Shown: positions 1 through 7,287 of the stretch, one piece after another
Layout: every line of letters starts with the position of its first letter
Position numbering within the stretch: position 1 is the stretch's first letter
From: Noviherbaspirillum_A sp963522035
Lineage (GTDB): Bacteria; Pseudomonadota; Gammaproteobacteria; Burkholderiales; Burkholderiaceae_D
Direction of reading: 5' to 3'
NCBI GenBank assembly: GCA_963522035.1
Contig: CAUQYP010000063.1
Coordinates: forward strand, 1-20,054
DNA: 20,054 nt
Made by a program: the position numbers and the translations under genes
Notes under the pieces: generated by a model
Seen by the model: only the letters and a program-made list of their open reading frames with translations
Told to the model about the DNA's origin: nothing
Database searches by the model: none

Positions 1-101
1 GCCAACGTCAAAAGCGGCTTCGCAGCTAAGCCCGGCTGGCGGGTGAAGCAATACTTATGTCCTGTCGGACGACCAAGCCGGGTCTCGGCCCGGCAGCCGA
101 C

Positions 102-131
102 CTACTTCTCTTGCGTCGCCAAGAGAAGTAG
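102..131. repeat. Perfect 12-bp inverted repeat
   Basis: The arms CTACTTCTCTTG and CAAGAGAAGTAG are perfectly complementary around a 6-base loop (CGTCGC). A shorter GC hairpin with arms CCCCGC and GCGGGG follows at 160-174. There is no T-tract, so this looks like part of an interspersed repeat rather than a simple terminator, although it lies downstream of the minus-strand kinase gene. Confidence 0.7.
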
Positions 132-183
132 GCAAGAGAAGGCGACCCCGGAGATGCCGCCCCGCTGCGCGGGGTGCCCACGC

Positions 184-265
184 CGCTGGCACCGAAATCG
201 GGAAGCGTCGGAAACTCGCTGCGCTCAGACAGCCGACGCTTCTTTATCCGATTTCGGCACCAGCG
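184..265. repeat. Long two-segment hairpin
   Basis: The outer arms at 184-201 and 248-265 pair in 16 of 18 positions. Directly inside, GAAGCGTCGG pairs perfectly with CCGACGCTTC, leaving about 20 bases in the loop. The total stem is close to 28 bp with a small asymmetric bulge. A transcript of either strand would fold into a long rod. Confidence 0.7.
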
Positions 266-309
266 ACGTGGCGTCATCAACGGGGACCCACGTCAAAAGC
301 AGCGTCAAA

Positions 310-393
310 GGCAACGGCAACGGCAACGGCAACGGCAAAGGCAGCGTCAACAGCAACAGCAACGGCAACGGCAACCGCAACCGCAACCGCAAC
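310..393. repeat. Hexanucleotide tandem tract (GGCAAC-type, 14 units)
   Basis: Fourteen consecutive in-register hexamers can be read. There are four GGCAAC units, then GGCAAA, GGCAGC, GTCAAC, two AGCAAC, two GGCAAC and three CGCAAC. The degenerate units suggest an old tract that expands and decays. The inverted copy at the right end of the window carries a much shorter version, so the locus probably varies in length. It could be translated as Asn-Gly or Gln-Arg repeats, but nothing supports expression. Confidence 0.8.
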
Positions 394-514
394 TGTCGCT
401 GCGCGGAACAAGCGATATCGCTTACAGGCTGACTTGGGCAAGTCAGCACGAAATTGCTCTAGCTGTCCGCTTCGACCGCTTCGGCGAAGACCGCAAAAAG
501 TGAGGCACGCACCC

Positions 515-3500
515 CTACTTCCGCTCGACGATCTCGCGCACCCTGGCCGCCAGCCGCTCCATCGCGAACGGCTTGGTGATCATCTCCATGCCGTGTTCCA
601 GGAAGCCGTTCGCAAACGCGGCGTTCTCGGCGTAGCCGGTCATGAACAGCACCTTCAGGCTGGGCCGCAGCAGGCGCGCGGCGTCGGCCAGCTGGCGGCC
701 GTTGAGGCCGGGCAGGCCGATGTCGGTGACCAGCAGGTCGACCGTGGTGCTCGACTGCAGGATGGCCAGGCCGGACGGTCCGTCCTCGGCTTCCAGCGCG
801 CAGTAGCCCAGCTCGTGCAGCACGTCCACGATCAGCGAGCGCACCACCTGTTCGTCTTCCACCACCAGCACCGTCTCGCGGTCCGGCGAGAGCTGGGTTT
901 CACCCGGTGTGGGCACAACCTCCTCGCCGGGCATCGTGCCGCGGAAACGCGGCAGGTAGAGCTTGACGGTGGTGCCCTGCCCGACCTCGCTGTAGATCCG
1001 CACATGGCCTTCCGACTGCTGGGCGAAGCCGTAGATCATCGACAGCCCGAGGCCGGTACCCTGCCCCAGCGGCTTGGTGGTGAAGAAGGGTTCGAATGCA
1101 CGGTCGATGATGTCGCGCGACATGCCGGTGCCGGTGTCGGTCACGCAGATGCAGGCGTACTGACCGGGCGCGAGGCCGCGCACGCTGGCGGCATAGTGGT
1201 CGTCGAGATGCGCATTGCCGGTCTCGACCGTCAGCTTGCCGCCGTCGGGCATGGCGTCGCGGGCATTGATGCACAGGTTCAGGATCGCGTTTTCAAGCTG
1301 GTTGGGGTCGCACAGCGTGGGCCACAGGCCGCCGGCCAGCACCAGTTCGATCCGGATGCGCTCGCCCAGCGTGCGCCGCAGCAGGTCTTCCATCGACGCC
1401 ACCAGCGGGTTGACCTTGACCGCCTTCGGGTCCAGCGGTTGCCGCCGCGAAAACGCCAGCAGCCTGTGCGTCAGCGCAGCGGCGCGGTTGGCGGAATTGA
1501 TGGCGCCGCTGACGAAGCGGTCGACGTTCTCGAAACGGCCGGCGTCGACGCGCAGCCGGAGCAGCTCGAGCGAACCGGTGATGCCCTGCAGCAGGTTGTT
1601 GAAGTCATGCGCGATGCCGCCTGTGAGCTGGCCGACCGCGTCCATCTTTTGCGCATGGCGCAGCGCTTCCTCGGTGCGCGCGAGCGCAATCGCCGCTTCC
1701 TTCTCGGCCGTGATGTGGCGGCCGTTCGCATACACCACGCCGTTGCTGTCATGCGAGGCCGACCAGGAAAACCAGCGCGGGCTGCCGTCCTTGTGCAGGT
1801 AACGGTTCTCGAACTGGCTGACCGGCTCGTGCGCCGCCTGGGCCAGCGACTGCAGCGTCAGTTCACGGTCGGGCGGATAAACCAGTTCGCCGATGTGCCT
1901 GCCGACGATCTCGTCGGGACGCAGCCCGAGGATGCGCATGCATGCCGGATTGACATCACGAAAGTAAGCGTCCGCGCCAACGATGACCAGCAGGTCCTGC
2001 GACAGGTTCCAGATGCGGTCACGCTCGCGCGCCTGCGCTTCCACCCGCTGCTCGAGCGCGGCATTGGTGCTCACCAGGATTTCCCTCGCTGCGCGCTGGT
2101 CTTCCATGTCGGTGTTGGTGCCCAGCCAGTGGGTCACCCGGCCCTCGGCGTCGCGCATGGGCAAGGCGCGCGCCAGGAACCAGCGGTAGGCGCCGTCGTG
2201 CCGGCGAATGCGGAACTCGACTTCGTACACGGTCTGGTTGGCCAGCGCATGCAGCCAGGCGGCCAGCGCGCGCTCGGCATCGTCCGGGTGCACGATGGAA
2301 AGCCAGCCGGCCCCGGCCAGCGCCTCGTTGTCTTCGCCGGCATAGGCGCGCACCTGTTCGTTGAACCAGTCGATCTGGCCATCCGGACGCGCGCTCCAGA
2401 CGTGGTTGGGCAGCGCCTGGGCCAGCGTACGGAATTTTTCCTCGCTGTTGCGCAGCTGGATTTCGGCGAGGTGGCGTTCGGTGACGTCCTGCACCACGCC
2501 GTCCATGCTGACCGGCTGGCCCGCAGCATTGCACTGGAATTCGGCGCTGCGTGCAATCCAGCGCACCTCGCCGGTGTCGGCGCGGCGGATCCTGTATTGG
2601 GCACGGGTCGGCGCGGTGCCGTTCCTGCGGCTGGTCGAACTCGACATCAGCCCCTGGTCCTCGGGAAAAATCGTTGCCTCGACGTCGTTCGCGTCCAGCG
2701 TGTCGGTCGGCGGCAGGCCGAAGATGCGACAGAACGCCGGTGTGGCCCTGACGCGCCCCGTGTCAAGCTCGACCGTGAAGACGCCGACGCCGCCGGCGCT
2801 CTGGGCCCGCTGCAGCTGGTCGTTCGAAGCGGCCAGCGCTTGTGCAGCCATGTGCTCGCCGGTGCAGTCGCGCAGCACCTTGACGAAGCCGGTCACGGCG
2901 CCTGTCTCGTCCCGCAGCGCATTGGTCTCGCCCCTGGCGCGGAAGGATACGCCCGACTTGCGCAGGTGCCAGCGTTCGTCGGGTACGACGCCGTCGCACA
3001 GCGCAGCCTGCATGTCGCGCTGCAGCTGGCTGCCGGCCTGGTCCTGCTGCGTGAAGATGCAGCCGAGCGCCTGCCCGATCATCTCTTCCTCGCGCCAGCC
3101 AAGGATGCGCTCGGCGCCCTTGTTCCAGCGGCTCACCACGCCGTCGAGATCGGTGGCGATGATGGCGTAGTCGATCGCGCTGTCCAGGATCTGGCGGTTG
3201 CGCATTTCGCTGAGCCGCAGTTTTTCCTGCGCGGCATGGGTCTCGGTGACATCGTTGCCGTTGACCAGGATGCCGCTGACATTGCCGGCGGCGTCGCGCC
3301 TGGGCTGGAACAGCAGGTCCAGCATGCGCAGCTCCGGCGCGGCGTCGGGCGTGCGCTGCAGGTAGACGGCGGCGGCGCTGGCGGAATACGGCACCCCGGT
3401 GCGATAGACCTGGTCCAGCAGCACCAGGTAACCCTGCTCCGCCACTTCGGGCAGCACCGTGCGCACCGGCAGGCCGACCACATCGCGATGGCCGATCAGC

Positions 3501-4090
3501 TGCAGGTAGCTGGGGTTGACCATCTCGTACACGTGGTCGGGGCCATGCAGCAGCGCGAGGAAGCTGGGGGAATGACTGAACAGTACCTGCAGGCGGTCGA
3601 GTTCGGCGACCCGGGCGCGTTCGGCGAAGACCTGGGCGGTAATCTCGCTGCAGCCGCACAGCACGCCGCCGACATTGCCGAGCTCGTCGCGCAGCGGCGC
3701 GTAGAAGAACGAGAAATGGGTTTCCTCAGGATAGCCGCGACGCTGCATGATCAGCATCAGGTCGTTCATGGCGGTCGGCTCGCCGGCGTAGCCGCGCGCC
3801 ATGATCGGGCCGACTTCGTCCACCAGTTCATGCCAGGCTTCGAAAAATGGCCGGCCCAGCGCGCGCGGGTGATGGCCGCCGAGGATCTCCGCATAGCCGT
3901 CGTTGTAGATCATGGCCTGCTCGGGCCCCCAGACCGCGAACATCGGCTGGTTGGCCGACAGCATCACGCCGGCGATGGTGCGCAGCGGCAGCGGCCAGTC
4001 GAGAGGCGAGCCGAGGGGCGACGTGCTCCAGTCATGCGCACGCATCATCTGGCCCATCATGCCGCCACCGGATAAAAATCGTAAGGCCAT
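515..4090 (-). CDS. PAS-rich hybrid sensor histidine kinase with C-terminal receiver
   Basis: This is a soluble hybrid two-component kinase of 1191 residues. The N-terminus (FLSGGG, then MRAHDWSTSPLG) matches the start of a common family of PAS-first hybrid kinases. This argues for the start at 4090 rather than an ATG 36 codons upstream. About six PAS/PAC modules follow. The HisKA segment contains LTGGIAHDFNN with phospho-acceptor His828. The HATPase domain shows NAILNLCINARDAM (N box), DTGTGM and GTGLGLSMIYG. A receiver ends the protein, with DLLVTDIGLPG placing the phospho-acceptor at Asp1123 and KPFA carrying the conserved Lys. No membrane segment is seen, so the signal is probably cytosolic (redox, ligand or light), which the sequence does not specify. 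No HPt protein or output regulator is adjacent. It is divergent from the chemoreceptor gene and paralogous to the kinase at 15066. Function is sure; stimulus and exact start are not. Confidence 0.93.
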   Translation of the reverse strand: MALRFLSGGGMMGQMMRAHDWSTSPLGSPLDWPLPLRTIAGVMLSANQPMFAVWGPEQAMIYNDGYAEILGGHHPRALGRPFFEAWHELVDEVGPIMARGYAGEPTAMNDLMLIMQRRGYPEETHFSFFYAPLRDELGNVGGVLCGCSEITAQVFAERARVAELDRLQVLFSHSPSFLALLHGPDHVYEMVNPSYLQLIGHRDVVGLPVRTVLPEVAEQGYLVLLDQVYRTGVPYSASAAAVYLQRTPDAAPELRMLDLLFQPRRDAAGNVSGILVNGNDVTETHAAQEKLRLSEMRNRQILDSAIDYAIIATDLDGVVSRWNKGAERILGWREEEMIGQALGCIFTQQDQAGSQLQRDMQAALCDGVVPDERWHLRKSGVSFRARGETNALRDETGAVTGFVKVLRDCTGEHMAAQALAASNDQLQRAQSAGGVGVFTVELDTGRVRATPAFCRIFGLPPTDTLDANDVEATIFPEDQGLMSSSTSRRNGTAPTRAQYRIRRADTGEVRWIARSAEFQCNAAGQPVSMDGVVQDVTERHLAEIQLRNSEEKFRTLAQALPNHVWSARPDGQIDWFNEQVRAYAGEDNEALAGAGWLSIVHPDDAERALAAWLHALANQTVYEVEFRIRRHDGAYRWFLARALPMRDAEGRVTHWLGTNTDMEDQRAAREILVSTNAALEQRVEAQARERDRIWNLSQDLLVIVGADAYFRDVNPACMRILGLRPDEIVGRHIGELVYPPDRELTLQSLAQAAHEPVSQFENRYLHKDGSPRWFSWSASHDSNGVVYANGRHITAEKEAAIALARTEEALRHAQKMDAVGQLTGGIAHDFNNLLQGITGSLELLRLRVDAGRFENVDRFVSGAINSANRAAALTHRLLAFSRRQPLDPKAVKVNPLVASMEDLLRRTLGERIRIELVLAGGLWPTLCDPNQLENAILNLCINARDAMPDGGKLTVETGNAHLDDHYAASVRGLAPGQYACICVTDTGTGMSRDIIDRAFEPFFTTKPLGQGTGLGLSMIYGFAQQSEGHVRIYSEVGQGTTVKLYLPRFRGTMPGEEVVPTPGETQLSPDRETVLVVEDEQVVRSLIVDVLHELGYCALEAEDGPSGLAILQSSTTVDLLVTDIGLPGLNGRQLADAARLLRPSLKVLFMTGYAENAAFANGFLEHGMEMITKPFAMERLAARVREIVERK

Positions 4091-4309
4091 AGGGATGCCG
4101 CAACAGGTTGGGAGGGCTCGAATATACCGGTAAACTAGGTAGAAATATTGCAACCGATCACAAGTTTGGGGTCTGGCGAAAAACTTGACTGATTGCAAGC
4201 ATACTGTTGCTTACAGGTTACAAATTGCTCAAAAGCATTTATTTGTTTTTGGAAATTCGGCGTTTCGGAGAATACTGCACATTGGTCCAACTATAAAAGA
4301 CACCGAGAC

Positions 4310-5857
4310 ATGAACAAGCTGAAAATAGGACACCGACTTGCCCTTGGCTTCACTTGCGTACTGGCCATGGTCCTGGTGCTGGCTGGCACCGGCATCTGGC
4401 GCATGCATGCCGCAGCCCAGGCCACCGACACGCTGGTGGCGTCCAGCCTGCGCGACGAGCGGCTGCTGGCGGACTGGCGCAAGGCGATCGAGCTCAATGC
4501 GGTGCGCGCGGTGGCTTCGCTGCGCAGCACCGACGCTGTCCAGCAAAAGGCGCTCGGCGCAGACATGACCGCTTCCAGCGCCAGGGCCGAAGAAATCCAG
4601 AACGGTTTTGTCGCCAGCCTGAAAGACCCGGCGATGAAAGCCCTGCTCGACACGCTGATGGCAACCCGTAAAGCCTATACCGACTCGCGCAAGGTGGCCC
4701 TGCAGGCGGTGAAGGCCGGCGACCAGGCCGAGGCGCTGCGCCACTTCGAGGCCGACACCCGGCCCAAGCTGGCCGCCTACCTAGGCGCGATCCAGAAAAT
4801 GACCGAGAGCCAGGCCGCCGCCATCGACGCCGAGGCCGCTGCCATCGCAAGACAGTACGACCAGAGCCGCACCCTGCTGCTCGCAGTCAGTGCGCTGGCC
4901 GTGCTCGCCGGCGTGGCCTTCTCCATCGGCATTACCCGCAGCGTGACGACGCCGCTGGCCGAGGCAGTCGCACTGGCGAACCGGGTGGCTGACGGCGACT
5001 TGTCGTCACGCGTCGTCTCGACGGCGCGCGACGAGACCGGCGCGCTGATCACTGCGCTGGGCCGGATGAATGACAATCTTGCCGGACTGGTCAGCCAGGT
5101 CCGCTCGGGCGCCGACACCATCGCCACCGCCGCGCGCGAGATCGCCACCGGCAACCTCGACCTGTCCTCGCGCACCGAGCAGCAAGCGTCGTCGCTGGAG
5201 GAGACCGCGTCCTCGATGGAAGAACTGACCGCCACCGTCAGGCAAAATGCCGACAATGCGCGTCAGGCCGAGCAGCTGGCTGCCGCCGCCTCGGCCGTCG
5301 CCACCGAGGGCGGCAGCGTCGTGGCGCAAGTGGTGGAAACCATGGGCGCGATCGATGCGTCCTCGCGCCGGATCGTCGACATCATTTCCGTCATCGACGG
5401 CATTGCCTTCCAGACCAATATCCTGGCGCTGAATGCGGCGGTGGAAGCTGCCCGCGCCGGCGAACAGGGCCGCGGCTTCGCGGTGGTGGCGACCGAAGTG
5501 CGCAGCCTGGCGCAGAAGAGCGCGGCAGCGGCGCGCGAGATCAAGGAACTGATCGCCGACTCGGTGGACAAGGTCGAGACCGGCGGACGGCTGGTGGCGC
5601 AGGCCGGCACGACGATGCAGGACGTGGTCGCCAGCGTGCAGCGGGTGACCGACATCATGGCCGAGATCAGCGCAGCCAGCGGCGAGCAGAGCGCCGGCAT
5701 CGGCCAGGTCAACCAGGCGATTGCGCAGATGGATCAGGTCACCCAGCAGAATGCCGCGCTGGTCGAGGAAGCCGCCGCCGCCGCGGAATCTCTGCAGGAC
5801 CAGGCGGGCGGGCTGTCGACGCTGGTCGGCACATTCCGGCTGCGTGAGGCGGCATAA
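4310..5857 (+). CDS. Methyl-accepting chemotaxis protein
   Basis: This 515-residue transmembrane chemoreceptor signals through CheW/CheA to the flagellar motor. Residues 9-31 form the first membrane helix. Residues 32-187 form a periplasmic four-helix-bundle-type sensor domain. The second membrane helix is 189-208, followed by HAMP (about 209-262) and a long coiled-coil signalling domain. The highly conserved hairpin tip is visible around residues 365-400 (GIAFQTNILALNAAVEAARAGEQGRGFAVVATEVR contains it). Glu/Gln-rich heptads on both sides are candidate methylation sites. There is no C-terminal NWETF-type CheR tether; the protein ends LREAA. The start at 4310 places the first TM helix normally; an upstream in-frame ATG at 4193 would add an implausible Cys-rich leader. 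The 219-bp divergent gap to the kinase gene shows no clear promoter. The ligand cannot be read from the sequence. Confidence 0.94.
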   Translation: MNKLKIGHRLALGFTCVLAMVLVLAGTGIWRMHAAAQATDTLVASSLRDERLLADWRKAIELNAVRAVASLRSTDAVQQKALGADMTASSARAEEIQNGFVASLKDPAMKALLDTLMATRKAYTDSRKVALQAVKAGDQAEALRHFEADTRPKLAAYLGAIQKMTESQAAAIDAEAAAIARQYDQSRTLLLAVSALAVLAGVAFSIGITRSVTTPLAEAVALANRVADGDLSSRVVSTARDETGALITALGRMNDNLAGLVSQVRSGADTIATAAREIATGNLDLSSRTEQQASSLEETASSMEELTATVRQNADNARQAEQLAAAASAVATEGGSVVAQVVETMGAIDASSRRIVDIISVIDGIAFQTNILALNAAVEAARAGEQGRGFAVVATEVRSLAQKSAAAAREIKELIADSVDKVETGGRLVAQAGTTMQDVVASVQRVTDIMAEISAASGEQSAGIGQVNQAIAQMDQVTQQNAALVEEAAAAAESLQDQAGGLSTLVGTFRLREAA

Positions 5858-5879
5858 GGCGGCATGACATGGCGCCGGG

Positions 5880-5897
5880 CCGGCTGACGCCAGCCGG
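5880..5897. terminator. Hairpin between convergent genes
   Basis: A perfect 7-bp stem (CCGGCTG and CAGCCGG) with a 4-base loop lies between the stop of the chemoreceptor gene and the stop of copG. On the plus strand it is followed by only three T residues, so it is a weak intrinsic terminator candidate for the chemoreceptor transcript, possibly acting in both directions. Confidence 0.5.
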
Positions 5898-5902
5898 TTT
5901 CG

Positions 5903-6319
5903 TCAGTTCTTCGAAAACGGCTTGCCGGCAAAATCGACGGTGACGAGCGTGCCGTCCATCTTGCCCATGCCCGGCGAATTCACCGGCATGCCGGGCACGG
6001 CGACGCCCTTGACCGACGGCGTCGACAGCAGCTTGGCCAGCGCGGTGGCCGGGACATGGCCCTCGACCACCTGGCCGGACGCATCGACCACGCCGGTGTG
6101 GCAGGATTCCATTTCCTTCGGCACGCCCAGGCGCTTTTTCACCGCGTCCATATTGTCCGAATCGACTGCTTTTACCTTGTAGCCGGCTTCGCGCAGGTGC
6201 TCGACCCAGGCCGTGCAGCATCCGCAGTTCGGATCCTTGTACACGGTGATGGCTTCGCCGGCGGCATGGGCAAGGGACGAGACGGCCGCCAGCAGGGCGG
6301 CGAAAGCAAATTTCTTCAT
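5903..6319 (-). CDS. copG: CopG-type periplasmic copper protein (DUF411)
   Basis: This is a 138-residue exported protein of the DUF411/CopG family, periplasmic proteins of Gram-negative copper-resistance clusters that bind copper through cysteine and histidine. The signal peptide (residues 1-19 or 20) ends in AHA. The mature thioredoxin-like part carries DPNCGCC (Cys32, Cys34, Cys35), ESCHTG (Cys73, His74), HVPA (His88) and AVPGMPVNSPGM near the C-terminus, all family hallmarks. Established work on Vibrio and Pseudomonas CopG describes a cysteine-bridged copper cluster; the same ligands are present here. A strong Shine-Dalgarno AAGGAG precedes the ATG at 6319. A MerR/CueR-type promoter lies just upstream (6356-6386), and the gene diverges from the copper operon starting at 6509. 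The family is secure; the exact redox or transport role is not settled. Confidence 0.88.
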   Translation of the reverse strand: MKKFAFAALLAAVSSLAHAAGEAITVYKDPNCGCCTAWVEHLREAGYKVKAVDSDNMDAVKKRLGVPKEMESCHTGVVDASGQVVEGHVPATALAKLLSTPSVKGVAVPGMPVNSPGMGKMDGTLVTVDFAGKPFSKN

Positions 6320-6355
6320 ACGGTGCTCCTTGAGGTTGTGGCTTTCCAGCGTCCG

Positions 6356-6386
6356 AGACTACAGCTTCCCACGGCAGGAAGGTCAA
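6356..6386 (-). promoter_or_regulatory. CueR-type promoter of copG
   Basis: Read on the minus strand, TTGACC (-35) and TAGTCT (-10) are separated by 19 bp, the over-long spacing that MerR-family activators correct by DNA distortion. The dyad reads GACCTTCC-N7-GGAAGCTG, so the half-site nearer -35 matches the CueR consensus and the other is degenerate. Confidence 0.8.
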
Positions 6387-6427
6387 GCGCAACGGCCCCC
6401 GGTTTGCGCAGATCCGGCGCCAGGGGC

Positions 6428-6458
6428 TTGACCTTACCACCGCTGGAAGGACCATGCT
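6428..6458 (+). promoter_or_regulatory. CueR-type promoter of the five-gene copper operon
   Basis: TTGACC (-35) and CATGCT (-10) are spaced by 19 bp. The dyad GACCTTAC-N7-GGAAGGAC resembles other CueR operators. It faces away from the copG promoter, with only 41 bp between the two -35 elements. The first ATG follows about 50 bp after the -10. Confidence 0.8.
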
Positions 6459-6508
6459 TCTGCCCTGGCTGCCCGGAACCCATCGCGGCCCAATGTTAAA
6501 CTTTCACA

Positions 6509-6895
6509 ATGCACCGTTTCGTCAACACATTCCTGCTCTGGCTATTGCTGGCCGCGCTTCCCCTGCAAGGGTTTGCCGCCGCCATGCAGCTGTCGTGCGG
6601 GACGACGAAACAGCATGCCGCGCTGTCCCATGACCAGCACGACCATCACCAGGATGCCGGCGCGCTTGTTGCCACGCAAGAAACCGGGACCGACCATGCA
6701 TCCATGAGCGGCCACGCAACGTCATCGTGCAGCGCCTGTTCGGCCTGCTGCGTCGGCGCCATCGCACTACCGGCCAGCGCCGCCATCGCGCCGGTCTACA
6801 GCGCCTCCGTCCCCGCCTTTCCGCTTGCTCCTGCGCTTCCTGCCGATTTCATCCCGGGCGGCCTGGAACGTCCGCCCAAACCCGTTACCGCCTGA
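6509..6895 (+). CDS. Small exported Cys/His-rich protein (DUF2946-like)
   Basis: This 128-residue protein is the first gene of the CueR-type operon. An N-terminal hydrophobic segment (residues 7-25, LLWLLLAALPLQGFAAA) is a signal peptide or membrane anchor. The next part is rich in likely metal ligands: Cys30, then His36, 41, 44, 46, 47, 63 and 69, and a cluster of Cys74, 77, 80 and 81 (SCSACSACCVG). A hydrophobic stretch and the tail GGLERPPKP follow. The layout and tail resemble DUF2946-type small proteins found beside copper genes in Burkholderiales, but that match is from memory. A role in copper buffering in the periplasm or membrane is inferred from the ligands and the promoter. No clear Shine-Dalgarno precedes the ATG, so initiation may depend on a near-leaderless or short-leader mRNA. 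Confidence 0.7.
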   Translation: MHRFVNTFLLWLLLAALPLQGFAAAMQLSCGTTKQHAALSHDQHDHHQDAGALVATQETGTDHASMSGHATSSCSACSACCVGAIALPASAAIAPVYSASVPAFPLAPALPADFIPGGLERPPKPVTA

Positions 6896-6900
6896 TCGAC

Positions 6901-6917
6901 CTGCCCGCCACGGGCAG
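6901..6917 (+). other. Intra-operon hairpin
   Basis: CTGCCCG and CGGGCAG form a perfect 7-bp stem around a 3-base loop, six bases after the first gene's stop codon. There is no T-tract. It may limit read-through or protect the upstream mRNA end, which would set the ratio of the first protein to the later ones. Confidence 0.4.
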
Positions 6918-6964
6918 CGCCCGCGTGCGCCTGCACGCCTGTTTCCATCGATTTCGAGGTAATC

Positions 6965-7285
6965 ATGTCATTGTCACTCTGGGCCAGCCTGGCCGCGCTG
7001 GCCTTGCCCGCCGCTGCGCTCGCCCAACAAGGCCGGCCGGCGCATCCGGCCGGCGCCGATGCGCCGGTCCCGCTCACTAGCTACGTATCCGCCTTCACAG
7101 GCTACAAGTCCTTTGCCGACGAGGCAGCATTGCCGACACAGGTCTGGCGTACCGCCAACCAGGAAGTCGCCAATGCCGGTGTGCCCGGAATGCAGATGGC
7201 GCCGCATGGCGCCCACCGGCCGGAAGCGCCCTCGCCGGACCCGCACGCGGGCCACGGCGCGCATCGCCATCCAGAAGGAAAATGA
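6965..7285 (+). CDS. Small exported His/Met-rich protein of copper operon
   Basis: This 106-residue exported protein has no assigned function. The signal peptide covers residues 1-20 (ALPAAALA, then QQG). The middle contains PLTSYVSAFTGYKSFADE and VWRTANQEVANAG, a pattern I recall from small proteins encoded just upstream of TolC-type genes in copper or cation clusters. The C-terminus is a ligand-rich tail with Met-Gln-Met and at least seven His (MQMAPHGAHRP, PHAGHGAHRHP). Such a tail suits weak copper binding in the periplasm. GAGG is present at a normal distance before the ATG. The next gene's likely start is 2 bp after this stop, so translation is probably coupled. Co-regulation with the oxidase is well supported by the operon layout; the molecular role is unknown. 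Confidence 0.72.
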   Translation: MSLSLWASLAALALPAAALAQQGRPAHPAGADAPVPLTSYVSAFTGYKSFADEAALPTQVWRTANQEVANAGVPGMQMAPHGAHRPEAPSPDPHAGHGAHRHPEGK

Positions 7286-7287
7286 CC

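Larger units (their letters stand above)
1..514. repeat. Non-coding dispersed-repeat region, left copy
   Basis: This stretch has no convincing gene. Its short reading frames translate into low-complexity Asn/Gly, Gln/Arg or Leu/Pro strings and carry no ribosome binding site. It is built from consecutive inverted repeats (about 77-94, 102-131, 160-174, 184-265), a hexanucleotide tract (310-393) and a conserved block (391-453). The 63-bp block at 391-453 recurs inverted at 19896-19958 with 56 of 63 bases identical by my alignment. The upstream motif ACGGGGAYCCACGTCAAA also recurs there in the same relative order. From memory, hairpins of the AGAGAAGTAGGCAA type are scattered between genes in many beta- and gammaproteobacteria; I cannot confirm the family here. 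Positions 454-514 show nothing recognisable. Confidence 0.75.

Noticed and set aside
300..400. CRISPR-like array
   Set aside because: The units are six bases and contiguous, with no spacers between longer repeats and no cas genes in the window.
43..503. Short proteins rich in Asn-Gly, Gln-Arg or Leu-Pro repeats
   Set aside because: They are translations of the hexanucleotide tract in different frames, with no ribosome binding site and no non-repetitive domain.
434..4075. A 1213-codon open frame on the plus strand opposite the first kinase
   Set aside because: It is the antisense shadow of a GC-rich gene; its translation has no recognisable domain, while the minus strand encodes intact PAS, HisKA, HATPase and receiver motifs.
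4193..4309. N-terminal extension of the chemoreceptor from an earlier ATG
   Set aside because: It would place 39 Cys- and aromatic-rich residues before the first membrane helix, unlike the family, and the codon use there is AT-rich and non-coding in character.
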